Shown here piece by piece: positions 1-5,378 of a stretch of DNA of 6,651 bases (positions within the stretch are counted from its first letter, which is position 1; each line of letters opens with the position of its first letter). The stretch lies in assembly GCA_025057335.1 (NCBI GenBank), contig JANWXG010000148.1, positions 1 to 6,651 of the forward strand, written 5' to 3'. A program made the position numbers and the translations under genes. The notes beneath the pieces are model-generated. The model saw nothing but the letters and a program-made list of their open reading frames with translations. It ran no database searches and was not told the DNA's origin. The stretch comes from a bacterium (GTDB lineage Bacteria; Armatimonadota; HRBIN16).

Positions 1-157
1 CTGGCGCGACATGGAGATTCTCAACCTCCCCAGCGGTCAACCCTACGTGAACCTCACAGGACAGGCGGCAGAGCGTGCACAGGGAGGCAGGGTGCACGTG
101 AGCATCGCGCACGAACCCACCTTCGCTATCGCGATTGCCATTTGGGAGGCAGAGTGA
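1..157 (+). CDS. acpS: Holo-[acyl-carrier-protein] synthase, C-terminal fragment
   Basis: The window opens inside this gene; the reading frame starts at base 2 and runs 51 codons to a TGA at 155-157. AcpS transfers 4'-phosphopantetheine from CoA to a serine of apo-acyl carrier protein, activating it for fatty acid synthesis in the cytoplasm. The fragment has the typical order of the family's C-terminal half: W-R-D-M-E-I near the start, then a G-Q-P-Y segment (usually GKP), an A-A-E-R helix, and V-H-V-S-I-A-H followed by an alternating Ala/Ile strand. It matches B. subtilis AcpS, which I recall as having VHVSITH at the same place. Full-length AcpS is about 120-130 residues, so somewhat over half is missing to the left. 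Its stop codon overlaps the purN start by one base (TGATG), which suggests translational coupling. The family call is confident, but the N-terminal catalytic Asp/Glu residues lie outside the window. Confidence 0.85.
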   Translation, partial: WRDMEILNLPSGQPYVNLTGQAAERAQGGRVHVSIAHEPTFAIAIAIWEAE

Positions 158-792
158 TGTCCATCCGCATCGCCATCCTCGTCTCTGGGCACGGGCGCGG
201 CTCCAACATGGCAGCCCTCATCGACGCCTGCGAACGCGGCGAGATCGATGGACAAGTAGTGCTAGTGATTGGCACCAGACGGGAAGCCCCTGCCCTGCAA
301 CGCGCTGCCGAGAAAGGCGTGCCCACGTGCGTCATCTCCCCGCGCGGATTGGATGACGAGCAGTATGCACGGCGCTTGCTGCAGGCGCTAGAGGAGGCAC
401 AGGTGGACCTGGTGTGTCTGGCAGGTTACATGCGTCTGCTGCCCGCGCCCGTCGTGCGGGCGTACGCGGGACGAGTGATGAACATCCACCCTGCTCTGCT
501 GCCCCTGTTCGGAGGCAAGGGCATGTACGGCGAGCACGTGCATCGGGCAGTGCTGGAGTCGGGCATGAAGGTGTCGGGCTGTACGGTGCACTTTGTAGAT
601 GAACACTACGACACAGGACCCATCATCTTGCAGCGGTGCGTGCCCGTCGAGGAGGATGACACGTGGGAGAGCCTCGCCGCGCGCGTGCTGGAACAGGAGC
701 ATCAGGCTTACGTGCAGGCGGTGAAGCTGTTTGCAGAGGGGAGGCTGCGCCTCGAGGGGCGGCGAGTGCGCATTCTGCCATCATCACCGTAG
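157..792 (+). CDS. purN: Phosphoribosylglycinamide formyltransferase (GAR transformylase)
   Basis: A 211-residue cytoplasmic enzyme of de novo purine synthesis. It moves the formyl group of 10-formyltetrahydrofolate onto GAR to make FGAR, the substrate of the FGAM synthase partly encoded downstream by purS/purQ. Visible motifs are a phosphate-binding G-R-G-S-N loop at 13-17, A-G-Y-M-R at 89-93, the catalytic N-I-H-P at 109-112 (Asn109 and His111, equivalent to E. coli Asn106 and His108), and S-G-C-T-V-H-F-V-D-E at 140-149 followed by D-T-G-P at 152-155 (Asp152, equivalent to Asp144). Length is normal for the family (about 190-215). I chose the ATG at 157: it follows a GGGAGG-type site at 144-149 and overlaps the acpS stop. 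An upstream TTG at 142 in frame would add only five residues before the conserved strand. The L-P-L-F-G-G-K-G-M-Y-G variant of the substrate loop differs from the E. coli form but is known in other phyla. Confidence 0.95.
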   Translation: MSIRIAILVSGHGRGSNMAALIDACERGEIDGQVVLVIGTRREAPALQRAAEKGVPTCVISPRGLDDEQYARRLLQALEEAQVDLVCLAGYMRLLPAPVVRAYAGRVMNIHPALLPLFGGKGMYGEHVHRAVLESGMKVSGCTVHFVDEHYDTGPIILQRCVPVEEDDTWESLAARVLEQEHQAYVQAVKLFAEGRLRLEGRRVRILPSSP

Positions 793-803
793 GGGGGCGA
801 GCG

Positions 804-1703
804 ATGATGCTGGAGAAGCGCGCATTGGGAAGTACTGGTTTGCAGGTAACCTTCATTGGGTTCGGCGCGCTGGAAATTGGGCGAGATTGGGGACTGGGTG
901 ACGCGGAGCAACGCCGTCGCCCTGCCGAGGAGGAGGCGGGAAGAACGCTGAACGCCGTGCTGGATATGGGCATCAACCTGATAGACACCGCTCGCGCCTA
1001 TCACGAGAGTGAGGCACGCATCGGCAAGTACATCTCGCACCGCAGGTCGGAATACGTGCTGTGCAGCAAGTGTGGCGAGCACAGCGATGACCCGCGCACC
1101 TACTACGATTTCTCCTATCGCGCGGTGGCGGATTCCATCGACCTCAGCCTGCGTCTGCTGCGCACCGACGTGATAGACGTGATGCAGATTCATTTCGGGC
1201 CCGAGCCGCAGAAGGTGCTGGATGAGGGAGAAACGCTACGCGCCATGCGCGAGGCTCAGGAGGCAGGCAAAGTGCGCTTCCTCGGTGCGTCACCGGGTAT
1301 GGATGTGCTGGAGCGGTGTATCGAATCGGGTGACTTTCAGGTGCTGCAGATTGGCTACAGCCTGCTTGACCAGAGCGCGCACGACCTGATCACCCGCGCG
1401 CACGAAAACGGGATAGGCGTGCTTATCCGCAGTGGGCTGGCGGCAGGGTGGCTTACCCCGCGCGCGCTGACCGTGCCGCCCGAACAGCGTCCTCCCAAAG
1501 TGCAGAAGCTGCTGGAACTCTGCCAGGGCGACGCGGAACTGCTTCACGCGCTGGCTTTGCACTTCCTGCATCGACATCGGGGCATCAGTTCGGTACTCAT
1601 CGGCACGCGGCGGGCAGAGAACCTGAGAAAGAACATCGAACTGCTGCAACGCCCGGTGGACGAGAACCTGCTGCAAGAGGCGATAGAGATTGGCAGGGGA
1701 TAA
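804..1703 (+). CDS. Aldo/keto reductase family protein
   Basis: A 299-residue NAD(P)H-dependent oxidoreductase of the aldo/keto reductase (TIM-barrel) superfamily; the substrate is unknown. The start L-G-S-T-G-L-Q-V followed by I-G-F-G-A-L-E-I-G is the usual first strand. The catalytic tetrad is complete: Asp61 (I-D-T-A), Tyr66 (R-A-Y-H-E-S-E), Lys89 (C-S-K-C-G) and His130 (M-Q-I-H-F-G). The nucleotide-binding end near residues 270-275 (S-S-V-L-I-G-T) is also present. Residues about 27-46 form a charged insertion (several Arg and Glu) between strand 1 and helix 1. The ATG at 804 (or the adjacent ATG at 807) follows an AGGGGGG stretch at 791-797. A longer frame reaching back to 663 would overlap purN by about 130 nt and lacks family similarity there. 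The gene begins 11 nt after purN, so it is probably cotranscribed with acpS-purN, although no functional link to purines is apparent. It converges on arsR. Confidence 0.9.
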   Translation: MMLEKRALGSTGLQVTFIGFGALEIGRDWGLGDAEQRRRPAEEEAGRTLNAVLDMGINLIDTARAYHESEARIGKYISHRRSEYVLCSKCGEHSDDPRTYYDFSYRAVADSIDLSLRLLRTDVIDVMQIHFGPEPQKVLDEGETLRAMREAQEAGKVRFLGASPGMDVLERCIESGDFQVLQIGYSLLDQSAHDLITRAHENGIGVLIRSGLAAGWLTPRALTVPPEQRPPKVQKLLELCQGDAELLHALALHFLHRHRGISSVLIGTRRAENLRKNIELLQRPVDENLLQEAIEIGRG

Positions 1704-1813
1704 CGGTCGGGAAGTGTCGGGAACTTGCGCACGCAACCCGCTGGCGGCATCCGAATGACCTCATGGGGCAGACACAGGGGCAATCCGCTGCGGTCGTCCG
1801 CTGGGCAGGGATG

Positions 1814-2227
1814 TTAAGAATCAGCCTGCAACACTCGCAACAGACTGCGCTTCTTGCGCACGTTGAGCGCGGCTTCCACCGTTTCGATGCGGAACTCGCG
1901 CATGAACTCGGCAAGGCGCTGATCCTCCGCCAGTTCGGGGCTATCCTTCAGTCCGTTCAGCACCGCATTCACGACGCCGCGCACAGACGGTGAAGCAAAC
2001 TCCTCTGACAGGCTATAGTAAGTGCGCTTGCCGCGCTGCTCTTCGAGGAGCAAGCCCGCCTCCTTCAATATCGCGAGGTGCTTGCTGACCGTAGACTGGC
2101 TCAAGCCCAAAACGCCCATCAGCTGACACACGCACAGCGGTCCCCCCTGCAGGGCGGCGAGTATCCGCAGGCGGTTCCGGTCCGCCATCGCTTTGAACAA
2201 CTGTTCCATTTGCGAGAGGGTGCTCAT
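1814..2227 (-). CDS. arsR: ArsR-family metalloregulatory repressor
   Basis: A 137-residue winged-helix repressor of the ArsR/SmtB family. Such proteins bind operator DNA as dimers and let go when thiols capture As(III), Sb(III) or another soft metal(loid). The N-terminal helices include F-K-A-M-A-D-R-N-R-L-R-I-L (11-23). The sensor is P-L-C-V-C-Q-L at 30-36, with Cys32 and Cys34 in the same positions as E. coli ArsR. The recognition helix follows as L-S-Q-S-T-V-S-K-H-L-A-I-L-K (42-55), then the wing R-G-K-R-T-Y-Y-S-L-S (65-74). E. coli Cys37 is Met37 here, so metal would be held by two thiols or by an added ligand. A tail of about 60 residues (75-137), longer than in E. coli ArsR (117 aa), is charged and probably helical. 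The start at 2227 has a GGAGA site eight bases upstream; the longer in-frame start at 2293 would place coding sequence through the promoter. It is divergent from the permease it most likely represses. Confidence 0.9.
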   Translation of the reverse strand: MSTLSQMEQLFKAMADRNRLRILAALQGGPLCVCQLMGVLGLSQSTVSKHLAILKEAGLLLEEQRGKRTYYSLSEEFASPSVRGVVNAVLNGLKDSPELAEDQRLAEFMREFRIETVEAALNVRKKRSLLRVLQADS

Positions 2228-2235
2228 GTTCTTTG

Positions 2236-2240
2236 TCTCC
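2236..2240 (-). promoter_or_regulatory. arsR ribosome binding site, start-deciding
   Basis: On the minus strand GGAGA lies eight bases before the ATG at 2227. It settles the start of the repressor against the in-frame upstream ATG codons at 2248 and 2293. The first of those overlaps the predicted -10 box and the second lies upstream of it, so neither could be on the transcript. With the predicted -10 at 2252-2247, transcription would begin near 2240, placing this site at the very 5' end of the message. Confidence 0.7.
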
Positions 2241-2246
2241 AGCAGC

Positions 2247-2275
2247 ATTATACCTGCGTGATGGATTATTTTCAA
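2247..2275 (-). promoter_or_regulatory. Predicted sigma70-type promoter of arsR
   Basis: Read on the minus strand: TTGAAA (2275-2270, five of six consensus bases), a 17-bp spacer, then a perfect TATAAT (2252-2247). This is the best promoter match in the window. The predicted transcription start is about 2240, giving a leader of only about 13 bases. The dyad at 2289-2314 lies just upstream of the -35 box, so a repressor bound there would block the permease promoter directly but contact arsR expression less directly. Confidence 0.75.
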
Positions 2276-2281
2276 AATATG

Positions 2282-2290
2282 TGATACAAT
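2282..2290 (+). promoter_or_regulatory. Predicted extended -10 promoter of the permease operon
   Basis: TGaTACAAT: an extended -10 TG motif one base before TACAAT (five of six matches to TATAAT). The best -35 candidate at 17-bp spacing is TGGATT at 2262-2267, which is weak (three of six); extended -10 promoters often tolerate this. The predicted start is near 2297, inside the dyad at 2289-2314. The untranslated leader would be about 33 bases, ending in the GGAGA site at 2318-2322 seven bases before the permease ATG. The overlap with the dyad fits repression by ArsR. Confidence 0.55.
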
Positions 2291-2314
2291 CATATCGTCA
2301 GATATAGATATGAT
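2289..2314. promoter_or_regulatory. Putative ArsR operator (8-10-8 dyad)
   Basis: ATCATATC, ten bases, then GATATGAT: both 8-base arms are perfectly complementary, in an AT-rich island within otherwise GC-rich DNA. The dyad overlaps the last two bases of the permease -10 box and the predicted start site. Three GATAT words (2301, 2307, 2312) and one ATATC (2292) give it a repetitive look. A second, shorter dyad, ATATG-N9-CATAT, overlaps on the left at 2277-2295. ArsR/SmtB repressors usually bind imperfect AT-rich dyads in exactly this kind of divergent gap. The assignment to this repressor is inferred from position. Confidence 0.65.
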
Positions 2315-2329
2315 ATTGGAGAAATAGCA

Positions 2330-3397
2330 ATGCTCTGGGATGCGGTTCGTGGCGGGTTGCTGGCTCTACAGGACTATGTGTTGTATCACGTCCTCACCTG
2401 TCTGATACCAGCGTTTCTGCTGGCGGGAGGCATGGTGGCGTTCGTGCCGAAAGAGGCGGTGCTCCGTTATCTGGGCATCGCCTCTCATCGCGTTGTCACC
2501 TTTCTGAGCGCGGCGTTCGCCAGTTTCTTCGTGGCGGCGTGTTCCTGCACGGTGATACCGGTGTCGGCGGGAGTGTACTTTGCGGGAGCCAGTATCGGTG
2601 CAGCCTTCATCATCCTGTGGGTAGCCCCTGCGACCAACGTGCTTGCCCTCACATACACCGGCGCAATTATCGGCTGGGAGATGGCGGTGGTGCGTATCCT
2701 CAGCGCGTTGCTGATGGCGATTGCGGTAGGCGCGGTGATGACGATGGCTTTTCGGCGTGAGGAGATGGCAAGGCTCGAGGCGGCGCGGGCGGCAAGTGAG
2801 GGTAGCCCGTTCGATGCCAGCGCGCGGGTGCAGTGGAGAGACATCGTTTTGCTGTTCTTGATTGCGGTCAGCCTGCTTTCGCCGAACTATCTGATACGCA
2901 CTGGTCCCTACTGGCAGAAGGTGACCGTGTGGGCAGTGGGGATGGTGGTTGTTGCGGTGTACGCATGGCGCACTAAGAGCCGCGAAGAGATACGTCACTG
3001 GCTGGGTGAAACGTGGTGGTTCGTGCGGATTATTCTGCCCCTTCTGTTCGTAGGAGTGTTCATGGTAGGCGTCATTGGCGCGCTGTTGCCCCAGCAGTTG
3101 GTAGAGAAGTGGGTAGGGGGAAACAGCCTGCGGGCGTCCTTCATCGCCACGCTGGTGGGCGCCATCAGCTATTTTGCCACCATGACCGAAGCGCCGTTCG
3201 TGCACAAGCTGATGCAGCTGGGTATGGGTAAGGGACCTGCGCTGGCGCTGCTATTGACCGGTCCCGGCTTGAGCCTGCCCAACTGGATTGCCATTGCCCG
3301 CGTGTTCGGCGTGCGCAAGTCGACGGTGTATGTGGTCACTCTCGTCGTGCTGGGCACGCTGGTGGGATGGGTGGCGGGCAATCTGGTATGGCGATAA
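2330..3397 (+). CDS. DUF318/ArsP-type permease
   Basis: A 355-residue polytopic inner-membrane protein resembling the permease family PF03773 (DUF318), which includes the organoarsenical efflux protein ArsP. Two hydrophobic halves are separated by a charged loop (about 141-167, rich in Arg, Glu and Ala). The first half has segments near 20-40, 54-77, 80-106 and 112-140. The second begins near 168-187 and continues with segments near 197-212, 230-252, 268-285, 303-322 and 331-352. The first half carries the diagnostic A-C-S-C-T-V-I-P at 70-77 (Cys71, Cys73); the second has a related T-E-A-P-F motif near 285-289 and G-P-G-L-S-L-P-N near 310-317, consistent with an internal duplication. The ATG at 2330 follows GGAGA by seven bases. 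The adjacent ArsR-type repressor and downstream CPRC thioredoxin suggest export of a thiol-reactive metalloid or organometalloid. The actual substrate is not shown by the sequence; other members are proposed to move different ions. Confidence 0.85.
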   Translation: MLWDAVRGGLLALQDYVLYHVLTCLIPAFLLAGGMVAFVPKEAVLRYLGIASHRVVTFLSAAFASFFVAACSCTVIPVSAGVYFAGASIGAAFIILWVAPATNVLALTYTGAIIGWEMAVVRILSALLMAIAVGAVMTMAFRREEMARLEAARAASEGSPFDASARVQWRDIVLLFLIAVSLLSPNYLIRTGPYWQKVTVWAVGMVVVAVYAWRTKSREEIRHWLGETWWFVRIILPLLFVGVFMVGVIGALLPQQLVEKWVGGNSLRASFIATLVGAISYFATMTEAPFVHKLMQLGMGKGPALALLLTGPGLSLPNWIAIARVFGVRKSTVYVVTLVVLGTLVGWVAGNLVWR

Positions 3398-3430
3398 CAA
3401 CAGAAAAATCAAACCACAGGAGGTATCACC

Positions 3431-3694
3431 ATGAAGATAGAGGTTCTCGGTTCGGGGTGTCCGCGATGCCATACGCTGGAGAAGCACGCGAAGGAAGCGG
3501 TGAAGCAGCTCGGTATTGAGGCGGAGATAGAACACCTCACCGACCTGCAGCACTCCATCAAGCGGATGCAGGAGGTACGTGCAATCACCACGCCAGCGCT
3601 GGTGGTGGATGGCAAACTGGTGTTGCAGGGCAAAGTGCCGAGCGTGCCGGAACTGGTACAGACGCTCGCCTCGCTGATGGCGGCGGAAGGATAG
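3431..3694 (+). CDS. Small thioredoxin-like protein (CPRC, Thioredoxin_3 type)
   Basis: An 87-residue single-domain thioredoxin-fold protein of the small TM0996/MTH895-like redox-active disulfide type. It begins M-K-I-E-V-L-G-S-G-C-P-R-C-H, a beta strand running directly into the active site Cys10-Pro-Arg-Cys13. The cis-Pro equivalent lies in I-T-T-P-A-L-V-V-D-G (55-64). It is shorter than classical thioredoxin (about 105 aa) and lacks the first strand and helix, as usual for this subfamily. There is no signal peptide, so it should be cytoplasmic. A near-perfect AGGAGGT site (3418-3424) lies six bases before the ATG, implying strong translation. It starts 33 nt after the permease stop and is almost certainly in the same operon. 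It may reduce the cargo, the permease's Cys-Ser-Cys site or oxidised thiols produced by metalloid stress; this role is inferred. Between its stop and purS there are 54 bases with no clear terminator. Confidence 0.88.
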   Translation: MKIEVLGSGCPRCHTLEKHAKEAVKQLGIEAEIEHLTDLQHSIKRMQEVRAITTPALVVDGKLVLQGKVPSVPELVQTLASLMAAEG

Positions 3695-3748
3695 CGAAGG
3701 CAGGAAAAAGGCTCTCTGGGGGGGAATTATCTACCGGAGGATTATCCC

Positions 3749-3991
3749 ATGCCCAGAGTGAGAGTACTGGTCACGCTCAAGCCCACCCTGCTGGACGCCC
3801 AGGGGAGGACGGTGCAGGAAGCGCTGCACGCCCTGGGGTATCACAACGTGCATCAGGTGCGCATCGGCAAGGTCATTGAGATGGACATTGCCGACGAGGG
3901 GCAGCCCGTAGAGGCGCAGGTGAAGGAGATGTGCGACCGCCTGCTGGCGAATCCCGTCACGGAGCTGTACGAGATTGAGGTGTTGGGATGA
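3749..3991 (+). CDS. purS: Phosphoribosylformylglycinamidine synthase subunit PurS
   Basis: An 80-residue protein of the usual PurS length (about 80-85). PurS bridges the PurQ glutaminase and the PurL synthetase in the FGAM synthase complex, helping ammonia reach FGAR; it has no catalytic site of its own. The sequence shows the conserved opening V-L-V-T-L-K-P-T-L-L-D-A-Q-G (6-19), A-L-H-A-L-G-Y (25-31), V-R-I-G-K (37-41) and the ending L-L-A-N-P-V-T-E-L-Y-E-I-E (65-77). The ATG at 3749 follows GGAGG (3736-3740) by eight bases. The stop overlaps the purQ start (ATGA at 3988-3991), so the two subunits are translationally coupled. No convincing promoter is visible in the 54 bases upstream, so transcription may come from the permease operon. 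Confidence 0.93.
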   Translation: MPRVRVLVTLKPTLLDAQGRTVQEALHALGYHNVHQVRIGKVIEMDIADEGQPVEAQVKEMCDRLLANPVTELYEIEVLG

Positions 3992-4689
3992 AGTTTGGAG
4001 TGGTCGTTTTCCCTGGATCCAACTGCGACGCCGACACCTACTACGCCCTCCGCGACGTACTGGGACAGCCAGTGGAGTACATCTGGCACCAGGAAGACCA
4101 CTTGCATGGGGTCGATTGCGTCATCCTGCCGGGCGGGTTCTCGTACGGCGACTACCTGCGCTGTGGGGCCATTGCTCGCTTCTCGCCCGTGATGCGGGCA
4201 GTAGAGGCGTTTGCGCTGGAAGGTGGGCTAGTGCTGGGCATCTGCAACGGCTTCCAAATCCTGTGCGAGGCACACCTGCTGCCGGGCGCACTGGTGCGCA
4301 ACGAAGGGCTGCGCTTCGTGTGCAAACACGTGTGGATACGAGTGGAGAACGCTACCACACCGTTCACGCACCTGTGTCGGGCGGGCGAAGTGTTGCGCAT
4401 CCCCATCGCGCATGGCGAGGGGCGCTACGTGTGCGACCGTGAAACGCTACAAGAGCTGCAGGCGAACGGACAGATTCTCTTCCGCTACTGCGACGGCACA
4501 GGCGCATTGACGAGAGAGAGCAATCCCAACGGCTCGGTAGCGAACATCGCGGGCATCGCGAACGAGCGTTTCAACGTGCTGGGCATGATGCCCCATCCCG
4601 AGCGCGCCTGCGAGGCGATACTGGGCTCGGAGGACGGCTTGAAGATTTTACAATCTCTGGTGCACTCCGCGCTGGCGGTGGCACGGTAA
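3988..4689 (+). CDS. purQ: Phosphoribosylformylglycinamidine synthase glutaminase subunit PurQ
   Basis: A 233-residue class I glutamine amidotransferase that hydrolyses glutamine and hands ammonia to PurL for the conversion of FGAR to FGAM. Key features are the N-terminal V-V-V-F-P-G-S-N-C-D (5-14), the oxyanion region L-P-G-G-F-S-Y-G-D-Y-L-R-C-G-A (47-61), and the nucleophile elbow G-I-C-N-G-F-Q (84-90; Cys86). The other two triad members are in M-M-P-H-P-E-R (200-206; His203, Glu205). Also typical are I-A-H-G-E-G-R-Y (140-147) and N-P-N-G-S (179-183), and the length is normal for the family. It overlaps purS by four bases. No purL follows in this window: the next gene, 15 nt on, is an unrelated small protein, so the catalytic PurL subunit must be encoded elsewhere. 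Confidence 0.96.
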   Translation: MKFGVVVFPGSNCDADTYYALRDVLGQPVEYIWHQEDHLHGVDCVILPGGFSYGDYLRCGAIARFSPVMRAVEAFALEGGLVLGICNGFQILCEAHLLPGALVRNEGLRFVCKHVWIRVENATTPFTHLCRAGEVLRIPIAHGEGRYVCDRETLQELQANGQILFRYCDGTGALTRESNPNGSVANIAGIANERFNVLGMMPHPERACEAILGSEDGLKILQSLVHSALAVAR

Positions 4690-4704
4690 CAGGAGCAGGC
4701 AGAG

Positions 4705-5259
4705 ATGGCAAACCTGAAAGAGGGCGACCGCGTGCAGATTGTGGTGCGCGAGCAGACGAGCAGCGATGTGAAGGAGCGCTCTTACTATCCCTACATGGGT
4801 GGTCTGCGAGGCACTATCTACCGCCTGTATAGTGATGGACGTGCTGCGGTGCAGATAGACCTTGACAGCCTGCCAGAAGCGGTGCTCACGCGCCACACCG
4901 AAGTGCAGGAGCGCATGAAAACCCGATGGATAGAGAGCCTCTCCGAGGAGGCGCGCTCGCGCCTGACCCCAGAGGAGCGCGAATTTCACCTCAACTACGT
5001 GCTGCTGGTGCGAGTGGAAGACCTGCAGCCCGAAGGTAAGCGCACGCGCACAGCCCAGACGACGGCTGCTAAAGAACCAGCGCGCTCTGACGATACTCTG
5101 GCGCCGCCGACCGCCAGAGCACGACGAACCCCTTCAGCGAAGGCAGAGAGCCCCTCGTTGTTTGATGCAGGAGAAACAGCCCCTAAGCGCAAAACGCTGG
5201 AAGAGCTCGAGAAAGCGGAAGAAGAGTTCCTCAAGAGCCGTCAGCAGCGGAGAAGGTAG
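4705..5259 (+). CDS. Unknown protein with SH3/KOW-like N-terminal domain and charged tail
   Basis: A 184-residue protein I do not recognise. Residues 1-109 look like a small beta-barrel: an opening strand with E-G-D-R-V-Q-I-V-V (6-14), a turn-strand pair G-G-L-R-G-T-I-Y-R-L (32-41) and D-G-R-A-A-V-Q-I-D (44-52), and a closing strand Y-V-L-L-V-R-V-E-D-L-Q-P (98-109). This order recalls SH3-like or KOW barrels, which often bind nucleic acid or protein. A helical stretch rich in Glu and Arg (about 57-95) appears to be inserted before the last strand. Residues 110-160 are Ala/Thr/Pro/Arg-rich and probably disordered. Residues 163-184 form a short charged helix (L-E-E-L-E-K-A-E-E-E-F) ending in R-R-R. 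There is no signal peptide or membrane segment. The ATG at 4705 has AGGAG nine bases upstream. It sits 15 nt after purQ and is likely in the same operon. The fold is inferred by eye; the function is unknown. Confidence 0.8.
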   Translation: MANLKEGDRVQIVVREQTSSDVKERSYYPYMGGLRGTIYRLYSDGRAAVQIDLDSLPEAVLTRHTEVQERMKTRWIESLSEEARSRLTPEEREFHLNYVLLVRVEDLQPEGKRTRTAQTTAAKEPARSDDTLAPPTARARRTPSAKAESPSLFDAGETAPKRKTLEELEKAEEEFLKSRQQRRR

Positions 5260-5378
5260 TCTGCATACCGAAACACCCTTCTTCCTGACGTCCAAGCGCC
5301 CTCTCCTCCCCATAGGAACTACCCTAGCGAACAGCCAACATAGAACACACCATTCTCTGAAGGCTCGAGGAGGACAGC

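Noticed and set aside
663..803. Long upstream extension of the aldo/keto reductase frame into purN
   Set aside because: The extra residues are low-complexity Ala/Arg/Gly, overlap purN coding sequence, and lie before a good ribosome site and the conserved L-G-S-T-G start at 804.
1718..1740. Possible terminator after the aldo/keto reductase (CGGG/CCCG and TTGC/GCAA pairs)
   Set aside because: The stem needs a three-base bulge, is only eight pairs long and has no T-run in either direction. The rest of the 1704-1813 gap between the converging genes shows nothing clearer.
2228..2293. N-terminal extension of ArsR from the ATG at 2293
   Set aside because: It would run through the predicted arsR -35 and -10 boxes, and the family's usual N-terminus fits the start at 2227 with its GGAGA site.
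2366..3205. Long open frame on the minus strand opposite the permease
   Set aside because: It is rich in His, Arg and Gln with no recognisable domain, and the opposite strand has clear membrane segments and a family motif. It is a shadow of the permease.
5260..5378. Promoter or terminator in the gap before the dehydrogenase
   Set aside because: No hairpin above four base pairs and no paired -35/-10 boxes with reasonable spacing; only the GGAGG ribosome site is convincing.
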